From the NCBI RefSeq assembly GCF_011766325.1, contig NZ_BLLG01000004.1:248001-312000 (forward strand): a DNA stretch of 64,000 bases, read 5' to 3'. The position numbers and the translations under genes were made by a program. A model generated the notes under the pieces. It made no database searches. It was given only the letters and a program-made list of their open reading frames with translations, and was not told where the DNA came from. The DNA is from Streptomyces pacificus. Lineage in GTDB: Bacteria; Actinomycetota; Actinomycetes; Streptomycetales; Streptomycetaceae. This document shows positions 35,050 through 46,404 of the stretch, one piece after another (position 1 is the stretch's first letter; each line of letters begins with the position of its first letter).

Positions 35050-35105
35050 GACGAGGCCGCCCGAGGTTTCTTCAAGCTTCGATTATTTCGACCACGTGGG
35101 GCGTC
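35050..35105 (-). promoter_or_regulatory. AT-richer upstream region with CCACGTGG palindrome
   Basis: Between the enoyl-CoA hydratase stop and the ATP-binding protein gene there is an AT-richer stretch (TTCTTCAAGCTTCGATTATTTC) that includes the 8-bp palindrome CCACGTGG and TTCAAGCTTCGA. It probably includes the promoter of the ATP-binding protein gene; exact boxes are unclear. Confidence 0.35.
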
Positions 35106-35156
35106 ATGTTGACGAAGCAGCGATACGTGTCCAATTCCCGCCGCTCTCACCCCGGT

Positions 35157-35924
35157 TCACAGGAACCGGGCCTTCCCCGGACCCTCCTCGACGAAGCTCC
35201 GCATGCCCCGCTCGCGGTCCTCCGTCGCGAACAGGCCGGCGAACCAGTTCCGTTCGATCGCGAGTCCGGTGTCGATGTCCGTCTCGAGACCGGCGTCGAC
35301 GGACTCCTTGGCCGCGCGCAGCGCCAGCGCCGGCCCCTGGGCCAGCCTCGCGGCCCAGGCGTGCGCCTGCCCGTGCACCTCGGCGGCCGGTACGACACGG
35401 TCGACCAGCCCGATGGCCAGAGCCTCGTCCGCCTTCACATGGCGGCCGGTGAAGATCAGGTCCTTGGCCCTCGACGGGCCCACCAGCCGGGCCAGCCGCT
35501 GGGTGCCGCCGGCGCCCGGGATCAGCCCCAGCAGGATCTCCGGCTGGCCGAGCCTGGCGTTGTCCGCCGCGATCCGGTAGTCGGCGCACAGCGCCAGTTC
35601 GCAGCCGCCGCCCAGGGCGTAGCCGGTCACGGCGGCGACGACGGGCTTGGGGATGCGGGCGACGGCGGTGAAGGAGTCCTGCAGGGCCTTCGACCGCTTC
35701 ACCATCGCCGTATGGTCCATCACCTGCATCTCCTTGATGTCCGCTCCGGCCGCGAACACCTTCTCCCCGCCGTAGAGGACGACGGCGCGCACGTCGTCCC
35801 GGTCGGCCGCCTCGACGGCCAGCTCGCGCAACCGGTCCTGGGTCGCGATGTCCAGGGCGTTCATCGGGGGGCGGTCCAGGCGGATGGTGCCGACGCCTTC
35901 GGAGACTTCGAGAGTGACTGTCAT
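35157..35924 (-). CDS. Enoyl-CoA hydratase/isomerase family protein
   Basis: 255 residues, usual length. Crotonase fold: IRLDRPPMNALDIATQDRL, the oxyanion-hole segment FAAGADIKEM, VVAAVTGYALGGGCELALCADYRIA with the first conserved Glu, and LGQPEILLGLIPGAGGTQRL with the second. Both catalytic Glu positions are present, so hydratase activity is likely. It starts at an ATG at 35924-35922 without a Shine-Dalgarno, and a TAACCT box 12 nt upstream suggests a leaderless transcript. Probably fatty-acid or amino-acid catabolism. Confidence 0.88.
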   Translation of the reverse strand: MTVTLEVSEGVGTIRLDRPPMNALDIATQDRLRELAVEAADRDDVRAVVLYGGEKVFAAGADIKEMQVMDHTAMVKRSKALQDSFTAVARIPKPVVAAVTGYALGGGCELALCADYRIAADNARLGQPEILLGLIPGAGGTQRLARLVGPSRAKDLIFTGRHVKADEALAIGLVDRVVPAAEVHGQAHAWAARLAQGPALALRAAKESVDAGLETDIDTGLAIERNWFAGLFATEDRERGMRSFVEEGPGKARFL

Positions 35925-36042
35925 ACGGGGAGGTTAGCGCCCGTTCACTCCGAGGGGCACGGTGTGGTCCGGCGTCGAGGGACAAGAGCCGCCGGGGCAC
36001 CGGGCCCCTCGTCCGTGCCGTCCCGGGACCCCCGGGACCACC

Positions 36043-36090
36043 CGCGGCTACCGGGACCACGCGGGACCACCGGGACCACCGGGACCACCC
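36043..36090. repeat. 9-10 bp tandem repeat (CGGGACCAC)n
   Basis: GGGACCAC begins at 36053, 36063, 36072 and 36081, so units are 9 or 10 bp long; degenerate CCCGGGACC copies lie just upstream. It sits immediately after the stop of the L,D-transpeptidase gene. Confidence 0.75.
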
Positions 36091-36094
36091 ACGG

Positions 36095-37336
36095 CTACCC
36101 GGTCCACTCCGCCCAGGACATGTTCCAGCCGTTCAGGCCGTTGTCGGGGGCGATCTGCTTGTCCTTGGAGTTCTTCACGACCACCACGTCGCCGATGATC
36201 GAGTTGTCGTACATCCACGCGGCCGGTGTACCGCCGTCGTAGGCGCCGCGCACATCGCGCAGACCGACGCAGCCGTGGCTGACGTTCGCCGAGCCGAAGG
36301 TACCGCGGGAGGCCCAGTAGTTGCCGTGGATGAAGGTGCCGGACGTCGACAGGCGCATCGCGTGCGGTACGTCCTTGATGTCGTACTCGCCGCTGAAGCC
36401 CACGGTGGCGCCGTTCATCCGCGTCACCTCGTACTTCTCACTGATCACCATCTGGCCGTTGTACGTCGTGGTCGACGGGGCGCCCGCGGTGATCGGTATG
36501 GTCTTGAGGAGTTCGCCGTCGCGCACCACCTTCATGGTGTGGGCCTCGGCGTCGACCGTGGAGACCTGGCGGCGGCCGATGGTGAAGGAGACCGTCTTGG
36601 CCTGCTTGCCGTACACACCGGGGCGGCCCTCGACGCCGTCCAGGTCGAGCCGGACCGTCACCTCGGTGCCGGCGGCCCAGTACTTCTCGGGGCGGAAGTC
36701 CAGGCGGTCGTTGCCGAACCAGTGCCCCTCGATCGGCACCGACGGCTCGGCGGTGACCTCGATGGCCTTCTCGACGGCCTCGGGGTCGGTGATGCCGCGG
36801 CTGAAGTTGAGGGAGACGGGCATGCCGACGCCGACCGTGGAGCCGTTCTCGGGGGTGTAGCGGCCGATGAAGGTGTGCTCGGGGACGAGCGTGCTGAAGG
36901 AGGTGTCCTTCACCGACGCGCGCCCCTCGTCGTCCTCGGCCACGGCGCGCACCCGGTACCCGGTGGCGGACGCGAGGTGCCGCAGCGGCTCCCAGCTGGC
37001 GCCCCCGGGCGCGATCCTGCCCTCGACCGCGTTGCCCTTGTCGTCCTTGACGGTGACCTCGGTCAGCCTGCCCCGGTCGGCCGTCACCTTCAGCGCGCCG
37101 CTGGTGTCGACGGCCTTCGCCCCGTCCTCGGGCGCGACGGTCACGACCGCACGGGACACCGCGGAGGCGACCCTGCCGGAGTCCCGGGCTCCTTTGTCGC
37201 CGTCGGCCGGGCGGTCCGGGCCGCCGCCGCAGGCGGACACCAGCAGCAGCACTCCCGCGGCGAGGGCCGGCAGCGCGGCGCGCCCGCGCCGCCGGCCCGT
37301 CCCGGCCGATGTCCCCGATATCGGATGCCCGTTCAC
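36095..37336 (-). CDS. L,D-transpeptidase lipoprotein (first of two)
   Basis: 413 residues from a GTG at 37336-37334 with GGGGAGA upstream. An N-terminal lipoprotein signal ends at LLLVSAC. Two immunoglobulin-like domains follow (VTVAPEDGAKAVDTSG; HTFIGRYTPENGSTVGVGMP), then the catalytic YkuD domain with HGNYWASRGTFGSANVSHGC, the nucleophile Cys being at about residue 355 (SHGCVGLRD). It forms 3-3 cross-links in peptidoglycan, which resist many beta-lactams. Architecture is that of mycobacterial LdtMt2-type enzymes. The C-terminus ends NGWNMSWAEWTG, as does the neighbouring paralogue. Confidence 0.93.
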   Translation of the reverse strand: MNGHPISGTSAGTGRRRGRAALPALAAGVLLLVSACGGGPDRPADGDKGARDSGRVASAVSRAVVTVAPEDGAKAVDTSGALKVTADRGRLTEVTVKDDKGNAVEGRIAPGGASWEPLRHLASATGYRVRAVAEDDEGRASVKDTSFSTLVPEHTFIGRYTPENGSTVGVGMPVSLNFSRGITDPEAVEKAIEVTAEPSVPIEGHWFGNDRLDFRPEKYWAAGTEVTVRLDLDGVEGRPGVYGKQAKTVSFTIGRRQVSTVDAEAHTMKVVRDGELLKTIPITAGAPSTTTYNGQMVISEKYEVTRMNGATVGFSGEYDIKDVPHAMRLSTSGTFIHGNYWASRGTFGSANVSHGCVGLRDVRGAYDGGTPAAWMYDNSIIGDVVVVKNSKDKQIAPDNGLNGWNMSWAEWTG

Positions 37337-37525
37337 GATGAGCTGTCTCCCCTCGCACGGCCCGGCCCCGCCGTGGCCCACGCCCCCGCGCGCTCGAACG
37401 CACGCATGGCGACAGACAATCACACCGGGGGGCGCCGCGGCTGCTCCCCGATGGCACTGTTCGGTAGCACATCTGCCCGGCGGGGGCGCCTCCCATGCGG
37501 GAGGGCGGGAGGGCGGGAGGGCGGC

Positions 37526-38770
37526 TCACCGCAGCGCGGAACCGGCCTTCCACGCCTCCCAGCCCATGTTCCAGCCGCTCAGCCCGTTCCACGGGTCGAC
37601 CACCCGGTCCGGGGAGTTGACCACTTCCACCACGTCGCCGACGAGCGTCCGGTCGAAGAACCAGCCCGCCGGGGAGTCCTGGCTGCCGCCCTTGTCGTCG
37701 CGCAGCCCGATACAGCCGTGGCTGACGTTGCGCATGCCGAAGACCGCCGGGTCGGCCCAGTAGTTGCCGTGCAGGAAGGTGCCCGACGTGGTGAGCCGCA
37801 TCGCGTGCGGCACGTCCTTGATGTCGTACTCGCTCTTGCCGTCGTCGTCGGTGAAGCCGACCGTGGCACCGTTCATGCGGGTGACGTCGTGCATCTCGCT
37901 GACGACCATCCTGCCGTTGTACGTCCGGGTCTTCTTTCCGCCCGTGGTGACCGGCAGCGTCGTCAGCACCCTGCCGTCGCGGCGCACCTCCATGGTCCGC
38001 TCACGGGCGTCGACCACGGAGATCTGGGACCGTCCGACGGTGAACCGGACGGTCTTGCGCTGCACGCCGTACACCCCGGCCGCCCCCTCGACGTCGCGCA
38101 GCGCCATGTCGACGGTGACCTCGGTGCCCGGCTTCCAGTACTCGCGCGGGCGGAAGTCGAGCCGCTCCGCGTCGAACCAGTGGCCCACGACCTCCACCGG
38201 CGGCACGGAAGTGACGCGGATGGCCCGCTCGACGGCGGCACGGTTCCTGATGCCTCGGCTGAAGTCGAACGAGACGATCATTCCGACGCCCACCGTGGAG
38301 CGGTTCTCGGGGGTGAAGTAGCCGATGAACCGGTGGTCGGGGACGACGGTGGTGAAGGTCGTGTGCCGGGCGGACCGGCGGCCTGCGGCGTCCAGCGCCA
38401 CCGCGTCGACGCTGTACTTGGCCGCCAGCGCGAGCCGGGTGTCCGGCTTCGGACGCCAGGTCAGGCCGTTCGGGGAGAGATCACCCGGCACCTCGGCCGG
38501 CTGCGCGTCCTCGATCCGGGTGACTTTGACGCGCTCCAGCCGCCCGCTCGCCAGGGCTACTTCGAGCCTGCCGTCCGCCGGCACGGCCTTGGCCCCGTCC
38601 GCCGGAGTGATCCGGATGGTGTCGCCGGGCTCCCGGGGTTTGTCGCCCTCGACGGCCGGGCCACCGGCACCTGCCGCTCCGCCGGTGCAGCCGGCCACAC
38701 CGGCGAGCAGTACCGTCCACAGCGCGGCGACGGCCAGCGTGGCCCTCGTCCGCCTCACCGCGTTGCTCAC
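37526..38770 (-). CDS. L,D-transpeptidase lipoprotein (second of two)
   Basis: 414 residues from a GTG at 38770-38768 (VSNAVRRTRATLAVAAL), with GAGGTGG upstream; the long upstream frame is not supported. Lipobox LAGVAGC. Same layout as the downstream paralogue: Ig-like domain (IRITPADGAKAVPADGR), a second one (HRFIGYFTPENRSTVGVGM), then YkuD with HGNYWADPAVFGMRNVSHGC and catalytic SHGCIGLRD at about residue 352. The ends (GWNMGWEAW, GWNMSWAEW) also match. The two genes lie 190 bp apart on the same strand, a tandem duplication that has since diverged. Confidence 0.93.
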   Translation of the reverse strand: MSNAVRRTRATLAVAALWTVLLAGVAGCTGGAAGAGGPAVEGDKPREPGDTIRITPADGAKAVPADGRLEVALASGRLERVKVTRIEDAQPAEVPGDLSPNGLTWRPKPDTRLALAAKYSVDAVALDAAGRRSARHTTFTTVVPDHRFIGYFTPENRSTVGVGMIVSFDFSRGIRNRAAVERAIRVTSVPPVEVVGHWFDAERLDFRPREYWKPGTEVTVDMALRDVEGAAGVYGVQRKTVRFTVGRSQISVVDARERTMEVRRDGRVLTTLPVTTGGKKTRTYNGRMVVSEMHDVTRMNGATVGFTDDDGKSEYDIKDVPHAMRLTTSGTFLHGNYWADPAVFGMRNVSHGCIGLRDDKGGSQDSPAGWFFDRTLVGDVVEVVNSPDRVVDPWNGLSGWNMGWEAWKAGSALR

Positions 38771-39287
38771 AGAGTCCACCTCGTGGGGTCGCAGAGACAC
38801 AGCACGTCCCCCCAACGACGGCCACCCTCGTGGGGAAACGTCGGCGCGGGGCACGCGGGGAACGGCAGCGCCGGGCGCAGTCGAGCCACGGGCGGGGCGG
38901 GTGGGGAGCGGCTCGCCTCGCAGACCCGTCAGATGAGGAGCAGCGGCTCGCCTCACGGGCGGGTCACGTCGCGGGGCGGGTCATGTCGGGCGCAGGTCGC
39001 GGGGCGGGTCACGTCGCGGGGCGGGGCATGTCGGGCGCAGGTGGCGTCGCGGGCGGGGCGCGTCGGGCACAGGTCGCGTCGCGGGGCGCGGGTCACGTCG
39101 CGGGGCGGGGCGGGTCGCGTCGCGTCGGGCACGGGTCGCGTACGCGATGGGTCGCGTCGGGCACGGGTCATGTTGGGAGCGGCACGGCGTAGGGCAGAGA
39201 TGGTGGGAGGACCACACGCGGGAAGCCGCGGCCGGGACGCCGTGGGCGGGAGCCGCGCGGGCCCGATGAGCCGCGGGAGGCCGACAG
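38771..39287. other. Divergent intergenic region, mostly degenerate repeats
   Basis: About 515 bp between the L,D-transpeptidase gene and glgX. From about 38955 to 39180 it consists of degenerate copies of GGGTCACGTCGCGGGGCGG alternating with TCGGGCACAGGTCGCG, spaced 17-25 bp. The open frames across it (both strands) are Arg/Thr/Pro or Gly/Arg-rich and not credible. The glgX ribosome binding site (GGGAGG) is at 39275-39280. Confidence 0.6.
38955..39180. repeat. Degenerate GC-rich repeat cluster
   Basis: Roughly ten imperfect copies of (C)GGGTCACGTCGCGGGGCGG / TCGGGCGCAGGTCGCG. Unit boundaries vary, unlike the clean 9-bp and 93-bp arrays elsewhere in the window. No coding or structural role is evident. 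Confidence 0.65.
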
Positions 39288-41591
<2,304 letters not shown>

Positions 41592-41764
41592 GTTCCGGTC
41601 GCGGGCCGGCCGTCGGACGCCCCCGCCCGTGCCGGCCGGGCCTGTCCGGGGCGGTGGTCGGCCCGTCTCCCGGCCGCTCGCGTGCCGTCCGCCGCTCGCG
41701 TGCCGTCCGCCGATCAGCCGTACCGTCCCGACGCCCGCCGTATCCTCCGCGACCCGTACCGCCC

Positions 41765-41866
41765 GGCCACCAGGCCACCAGGCCACCCGGCTGCCCGGCT
41801 ACCCGGCTACCCGGCTGCCCGGCTACCCGGCTACCCGGCTACCCGGCTACCCGGCTACCCGGCTAC
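41765..41866. repeat. 9-bp tandem repeat (CGGCTACCC)n
   Basis: Nine or more copies of CGGCTACCC/CGGCTGCCC from about 41789 to 41866, preceded by CCACCAGG copies. Intergenic, between glgX and the ABC exporter. Adjacent 41592-42029 otherwise holds no convincing gene. Confidence 0.85.
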
Positions 41867-42029
41867 GACAAGCCCGCCTCACAGCCGGCCCACCGCGCAA
41901 CCCGCCCCGCCCGCCCCCTCACGACCAGCCCGTCCCAGGGCCCTTCCGCCCGGTCCGGGGCCGCGGACCGGACGGCGGCGGGAAAAACTCGGTGGGCCCT
42001 GTCAGTGGTGAACCGTAGGCTCGCTCCTG

Positions 42030-43979
42030 ATGTCCACCACAGCTGACGCCACCGGGCCCGAACGATCCGCCGTACGCTCCCTGCTGCGGCTCTGGCCGTA
42101 TGTACGCCCGGTCAGGGCCCGGCTGTTCACGGCGGCGGCCGTCGCGACCGTCGCCTCCTGCCTGAGCCTGGTCATCCCCCTGGTCCTGAAGTGGATGGTG
42201 GACGGTCCGGTCGCCGACCGGGACGTGGGCGGGGTGTGGCTGGGGGCCCTGTACCTGCTGCTGCTCGGTGTCGTGGAGGCGGCGCTGTTCGGCTTCCGGC
42301 GCTGGCTGGTGGCGCGCCCGCTGGCCGGTGTAGAGGCGGCGATGCGGGCGGATCTCTTCCGGCACCTCCAGCGGCTGCCCGTGGCCTTCCACGACCGGTG
42401 GGCGTCGGGGCAGCTGCTGTCGCGCGGGACGACGGATCTGATGCTGGTACGGCTCTTCCTGGCGTTCCCGCTGACGTTCCTGCTCGTCAACGGGGTGACG
42501 ATCATCGTCGGCGCGGGAATCCTGCTGGCCCAGCAGTGGACGCTCGGTCTGGTCCTGCTGGCGCCGGTCGCCCCCCTGGTGTTCGCCGTCGCCCGGTTCG
42601 AGGTGCGCTACTCGTCCCAGGCGCGGGCGGCGCAGGACCAGGTGGGCGACCTGACCACCGTCGTGGAGGAGAGCGTCCTCGGCATCCGGGTCATCAAGGG
42701 TTTCGGACGCCACCGCAGCCAGGCCGCCGCCTTCCGTGCGCTGTCCGAGCGGCTCCGGGGGACCGAACTCGTCAAGGCCCGGCTCCTCGCCGGGATCTTC
42801 GGCGTCATCATGACCGTCCCCGAGTTGGCCATCGGCGCCGCGCTGGTGCTCGGCACGATCCAGGTGGCGGACGGCACCCTGTCGGCCGGCACGCTCGTCG
42901 CCTTCCTCTCCACGGCGCTCGCGCTGCGCTGGCCGGTGGACGCGATGGGCTTTCTGCTCGCCATGAGCCAGGAGGCGGCGACGGCCACGGACCGCTACTT
43001 CGACGTCCTGGACGCGGAGGTGGAGCGGGAGGGGAAGCACGGTCCCGGGGAGGAGAAGGCACCCGGGGGCGGACACGGGGACGGGGAGGAGCCCGGGGAG
43101 GAGAAGGCACCCGGGGGCGGCGAGGGACACGGGGAGCACTCCGCCTCACCCGTACGAACGCCGACCCCATCCGCCGCACCCGCCGCACCCGCCGCACCCG
43201 GGAAGGGGACCAGGCCGGCCGCCGGAGCGGGGCGCGGGCTCCGCTTCGACGGCGTCCGCTTCCGCTACCCCGACGCGCCCGAGCACGCAGAACCGGTGCT
43301 GAAGGTCATCGACCTGCACATCCGGTCCGGGGAGACCATGGCTCTCGTCGGCGGCACGGGCAGCGGAAAGACGACGCTGACCGCGCTCGTACCGCGGCTG
43401 TACGAGGTGACTTCGGGGCGCATCACGATGGACGGTCGGGACATCGCCGCCATGCCCCGCGAGGAACTGCGAACCCTGGTGTCGATGGCGTTCGAGGAGC
43501 CGACGCTCTTCTCGGCGAGTGTCGGCGAGAACGTGCGGATGGGCGCCGAAGGCGCCGGCGACGAGGAGGTGCGGCGGGCGCTCGACGTGGCCCAGGCGCA
43601 GTTCGTCGACACACTCCCGCACGGGCGCGCCACCCAGGTGGGCGAGCAGGGCCTCAGCCTCTCGGGAGGTCAGCGGCAGCGGCTCGCCCTCGCCCGCGCC
43701 GTCGTCGGGAAGCCGCGCTTCCTCGTGCTCGACGACCCGCTCTCGGCGCTCGACGTGCACACGGAGGCGCTGGTGGAGGCCGCGCTGCGCCGGGTCCTCC
43801 AGGACACCACCGCCCTGGTCGTGGCGCACCGGCCGTCCACCGTGCTGCTCGCCGACCGGGTGGCGCTGCTGTCTGGGGGCCGGATCGCGGCCGTCGGTAC
43901 CCACCACGAACTGCTGCGGGACAACGCCGAGTACGCCTGGCTGATGTCCGGCGCCCACGCCGAGGAGCGAGACCGATGA
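42030..43979 (+). CDS. ABC exporter half-transporter, ATPase+permease (degenerate catalytic site)
   Basis: 649 residues. Six-helix exporter membrane domain (RLWPYVRPVRARLFTAAAV; AFHDRWASGQLLSRGTTD), then a linker with duplicated Gly/Glu-rich units (GEEKAPGGG twice), then a nucleotide-binding domain. Walker A GGTGSGKTT, signature LSLSGGQRQRLALARA (canonical), Walker B FLVLDDPLSALD, where the catalytic Glu is replaced by Asp, and the switch His in VVAHRPS. E-to-D marks the degenerate ATP site of heterodimeric exporters such as TM287/288 and BmrCD. It overlaps the next gene as ATGA. Probable drug or lipid export; substrate unknown. Confidence 0.92.
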   Translation: MSTTADATGPERSAVRSLLRLWPYVRPVRARLFTAAAVATVASCLSLVIPLVLKWMVDGPVADRDVGGVWLGALYLLLLGVVEAALFGFRRWLVARPLAGVEAAMRADLFRHLQRLPVAFHDRWASGQLLSRGTTDLMLVRLFLAFPLTFLLVNGVTIIVGAGILLAQQWTLGLVLLAPVAPLVFAVARFEVRYSSQARAAQDQVGDLTTVVEESVLGIRVIKGFGRHRSQAAAFRALSERLRGTELVKARLLAGIFGVIMTVPELAIGAALVLGTIQVADGTLSAGTLVAFLSTALALRWPVDAMGFLLAMSQEAATATDRYFDVLDAEVEREGKHGPGEEKAPGGGHGDGEEPGEEKAPGGGEGHGEHSASPVRTPTPSAAPAAPAAPGKGTRPAAGAGRGLRFDGVRFRYPDAPEHAEPVLKVIDLHIRSGETMALVGGTGSGKTTLTALVPRLYEVTSGRITMDGRDIAAMPREELRTLVSMAFEEPTLFSASVGENVRMGAEGAGDEEVRRALDVAQAQFVDTLPHGRATQVGEQGLSLSGGQRQRLALARAVVGKPRFLVLDDPLSALDVHTEALVEAALRRVLQDTTALVVAHRPSTVLLADRVALLSGGRIAAVGTHHELLRDNAEYAWLMSGAHAEERDR

Positions 43980-46063
43980 CGTCATCGACGGCCACGACGC
44001 CGCAGCCGGACGGCGGGGAGACCTCGGCCGGTACCGAACTCAGTGAACTCAGCGAACTCAGCGACCCCAAGGAACCCAACGAACTCAAGGAGTCCAACGA
44101 AACCAGGGAGCACACTGAACCCGGGAAGCACAGCGAACCCGGGGCGACCGACCCGGACGTTACGGGTCCCGGCGGAACGCCACGCGCCGCGACGGGGCCC
44201 GGGGAAGCGGGCCCGGACGCCGCCGGGACGGACGGAGCGGGCCCGGACGCGACCCGCCCGGGGACGGGGGGCGACGCCTTCGACCGGGACGCCCTGCCCG
44301 CTCCCGACGGCGCCACCGGCGCCCTGCTGCGTTCGCTGCTGTCCCCCCTCCGCGGCCGGGTGGTCCTCGCCGCGGTCCTGCTGCTGCTCCAGCAGGCCGC
44401 GGCGCAGGCCGGTCCGCTGCTCGTCGCGTTCGCCATCGACCGCGGGGTGCCCGCGCTGCGCGACGGCGACCACGGCCCCCTGGTCGTGATCGGTGCCGGG
44501 TACGCGGTGTGCGCGCTCGGTTCGGGAGCGTTCCAGTACGCCTTCATCCGTGCGTCGGCCCGGGTGAACCAGGACGCCCTGCTGGATCTGCGGGGCCGGA
44601 TCTTCCGGCACGCCCAGGCGCTGAGTCTGGACTTCCACGAGCGCTACACCTCGGGCCGGCTCATCTCCCGCTCCACCACCGACGTCGAGTCGCTGCGCGA
44701 ACTCCTCAGCGAGGGACTGCAGGAACTCCTCGCCGTGGCCATGTCGTTCGTCTACATCTCCGCGATGCTGCTCTGGCTCGACCTCGGAATCGGCTCTCTC
44801 GCCGCACTCAGCTTCGTCCCGCTGTACCTGCTGGTGCAGTTGTACCGGCGGCGCGCCGCGACGGTGTTCTCCACGCGGTCCACCGCCATCGCATCCGTGA
44901 TCGTGAAGTTCGCGGAGACGATGAACGGCATCCGGCCGGTGCGCGCCTTCCGCCGCGAGCGCGCGAACGACGAGCACTTCCGCGCGCTCAACGACACACA
45001 CGCCCGCAGCAACGGCGACGCGATGCTGGAGATGGCCCGCTATGTCGTGGGATCCCGGCTGGTGGGCAACACCGCGGTCGCGGGAATCGTGCTGTGGGGC
45101 GCGTACCGGGTGGTCGAGGGGACGCTCGCGCTGGGTGTGCTCGCGGCGTCGGTGCTCTATCTGCGGCGGCTGTACGACCCGATCGACCGGCTCGGCATGT
45201 TCCTCAACTCGTACGAGTCGGCGGCCGCGTCACTGCACAAGATCGCGGGGCTGCTCGCCCAGACGCCGTCCGTGCCGGAGCCGGACCGCCCCGCTGCACT
45301 GCCGGAGCGCGCCGGAGCCACCGGTCCGGGCCGGGAGGTCGTGTTCGAGGACGTGCGCTTCGCCTACCGCACCGGCGGAGAGGTGCTGCCGCGCTTCCGT
45401 CTGACGATCCCCGCCGGACAGACCGTCGCCGTCGTCGGCTCTACCGGGGCGGGCAAGTCCACGCTGGCCAAGCTGCTGGCCCGGTTCTACGACCCCACGG
45501 ACGGGCGGGTGCTGCTCGACGGGACCGATCTGCGCGATCTGCCGGTGCCCGAACTGCGGCGCGGGGTGGTGATGGTGACCCAGGAGGCCTTCCTGTTCTC
45601 CGGCACGGTCGCCGAGAACATCGCCATCGGCCGGCCGGAGGCGACGCGCGCCGAGATCGAGCAGGCCGCGAAGGCCATCGGGGCGCACGACTTCGTCTGC
45701 GGCCTGCCGGAGGGCTACGACACCGACGTGCGCAAGCGCGGGGGGAGGATCTCGGCGGGGCAGCGCCAGCTCGTCGCGTTCGCCCGGGCGCTGCTGGCGG
45801 ACCCGGCGGTGCTGATCCTGGACGAGGCCACCAGCTCGCTGGACATCCCCGGCGAGCGCGCGGTGCAGCGGGCCATGGACACGGTGCTGCGGGGGCGTAC
45901 GGCGATCGTCATCGCGCACCGGCTGTCCACGGTGGAGATCGCCGACCGGGTGCTGGTGATGGAAGGCGGCCGCATCGTCGAGGACGGCAGCCCGGCCGCC
46001 CTCGTGGACGGCGCGGGCCGCTTCGCGGGGCTGCACCGGGCATGGCGGGAGAGCCTGGTCTGA
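43976..46063 (+). CDS. ABC exporter half-transporter, ATPase+permease (canonical Walker B)
   Basis: 695 residues from an ATG at 43976 that overlaps the previous stop. The first 110 residues are low-complexity Ser/Glu/Pro/Gly, then an exporter membrane domain (FQYAFIRASARVNQDALLDL; ERYTSGRLISRSTTDVESL). Nucleotide-binding domain: Walker A GSTGAGKST, signature RISAGQRQLVAFARAL with ISAGQ in place of LSGGQ, Walker B VLILDEATSSLD with the catalytic Glu present, and switch VIAHRLSTVE. The altered signature would face the D-type Walker B of the partner, so the pair fits an asymmetric heterodimer with one weak ATP site. Confidence 0.93.
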   Translation: MTSSTATTPQPDGGETSAGTELSELSELSDPKEPNELKESNETREHTEPGKHSEPGATDPDVTGPGGTPRAATGPGEAGPDAAGTDGAGPDATRPGTGGDAFDRDALPAPDGATGALLRSLLSPLRGRVVLAAVLLLLQQAAAQAGPLLVAFAIDRGVPALRDGDHGPLVVIGAGYAVCALGSGAFQYAFIRASARVNQDALLDLRGRIFRHAQALSLDFHERYTSGRLISRSTTDVESLRELLSEGLQELLAVAMSFVYISAMLLWLDLGIGSLAALSFVPLYLLVQLYRRRAATVFSTRSTAIASVIVKFAETMNGIRPVRAFRRERANDEHFRALNDTHARSNGDAMLEMARYVVGSRLVGNTAVAGIVLWGAYRVVEGTLALGVLAASVLYLRRLYDPIDRLGMFLNSYESAAASLHKIAGLLAQTPSVPEPDRPAALPERAGATGPGREVVFEDVRFAYRTGGEVLPRFRLTIPAGQTVAVVGSTGAGKSTLAKLLARFYDPTDGRVLLDGTDLRDLPVPELRRGVVMVTQEAFLFSGTVAENIAIGRPEATRAEIEQAAKAIGAHDFVCGLPEGYDTDVRKRGGRISAGQRQLVAFARALLADPAVLILDEATSSLDIPGERAVQRAMDTVLRGRTAIVIAHRLSTVEIADRVLVMEGGRIVEDGSPAALVDGAGRFAGLHRAWRESLV

Positions 46064-46155
46064 CGGCGGGGGAGCTGTGCTGCCCGGTACGGGACGCCCG
46101 GCTCGGCCCTCTGGCTACCGATGAAGGGCGACTACCGCCTCCGGAGCGTTCTCGG

Positions 46156-46404
46156 TCACTTCACCCGGAGGGCAATGCGTCGCTCGAAGACATCGCGCAC
46201 CATCTCCAGCTCCCGGATCCGCTTGTTCTTCTCCCCGATCTCCCAACGCAGCCGCTCCAGCCCGGCCCGCTCGGCCTCACGTACCCGCCCACCACCGCTG
46301 GCGGCCGCCGCCTGCACGGGCCGGTCCGAAAACGGGGCCACGCGGCTTGTACCGGGTTGCCTCCGACAGGCTGGGCTCCCGTCCGAGAGCTGTTCCGCCG
46401 CCAC
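46156..46404 (-). pseudogene. Fragment of a transposase (IS3 OrfA-like C-terminus)
   Basis: An 80-codon frame encodes REAERAGLERLRWEIGEKNK followed by RIRELEMVRDVFERRIAL. This is the coiled-coil leucine-zipper end seen in small helix-turn-helix transposase subunits; the DNA-binding part and any catalytic subunit are absent. I cannot see inverted repeats or a target duplication. Probably an old, decayed insertion in the gap between the exporter and the protease. The family call rests on recognition of the C-terminal pattern only. Confidence 0.45.
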
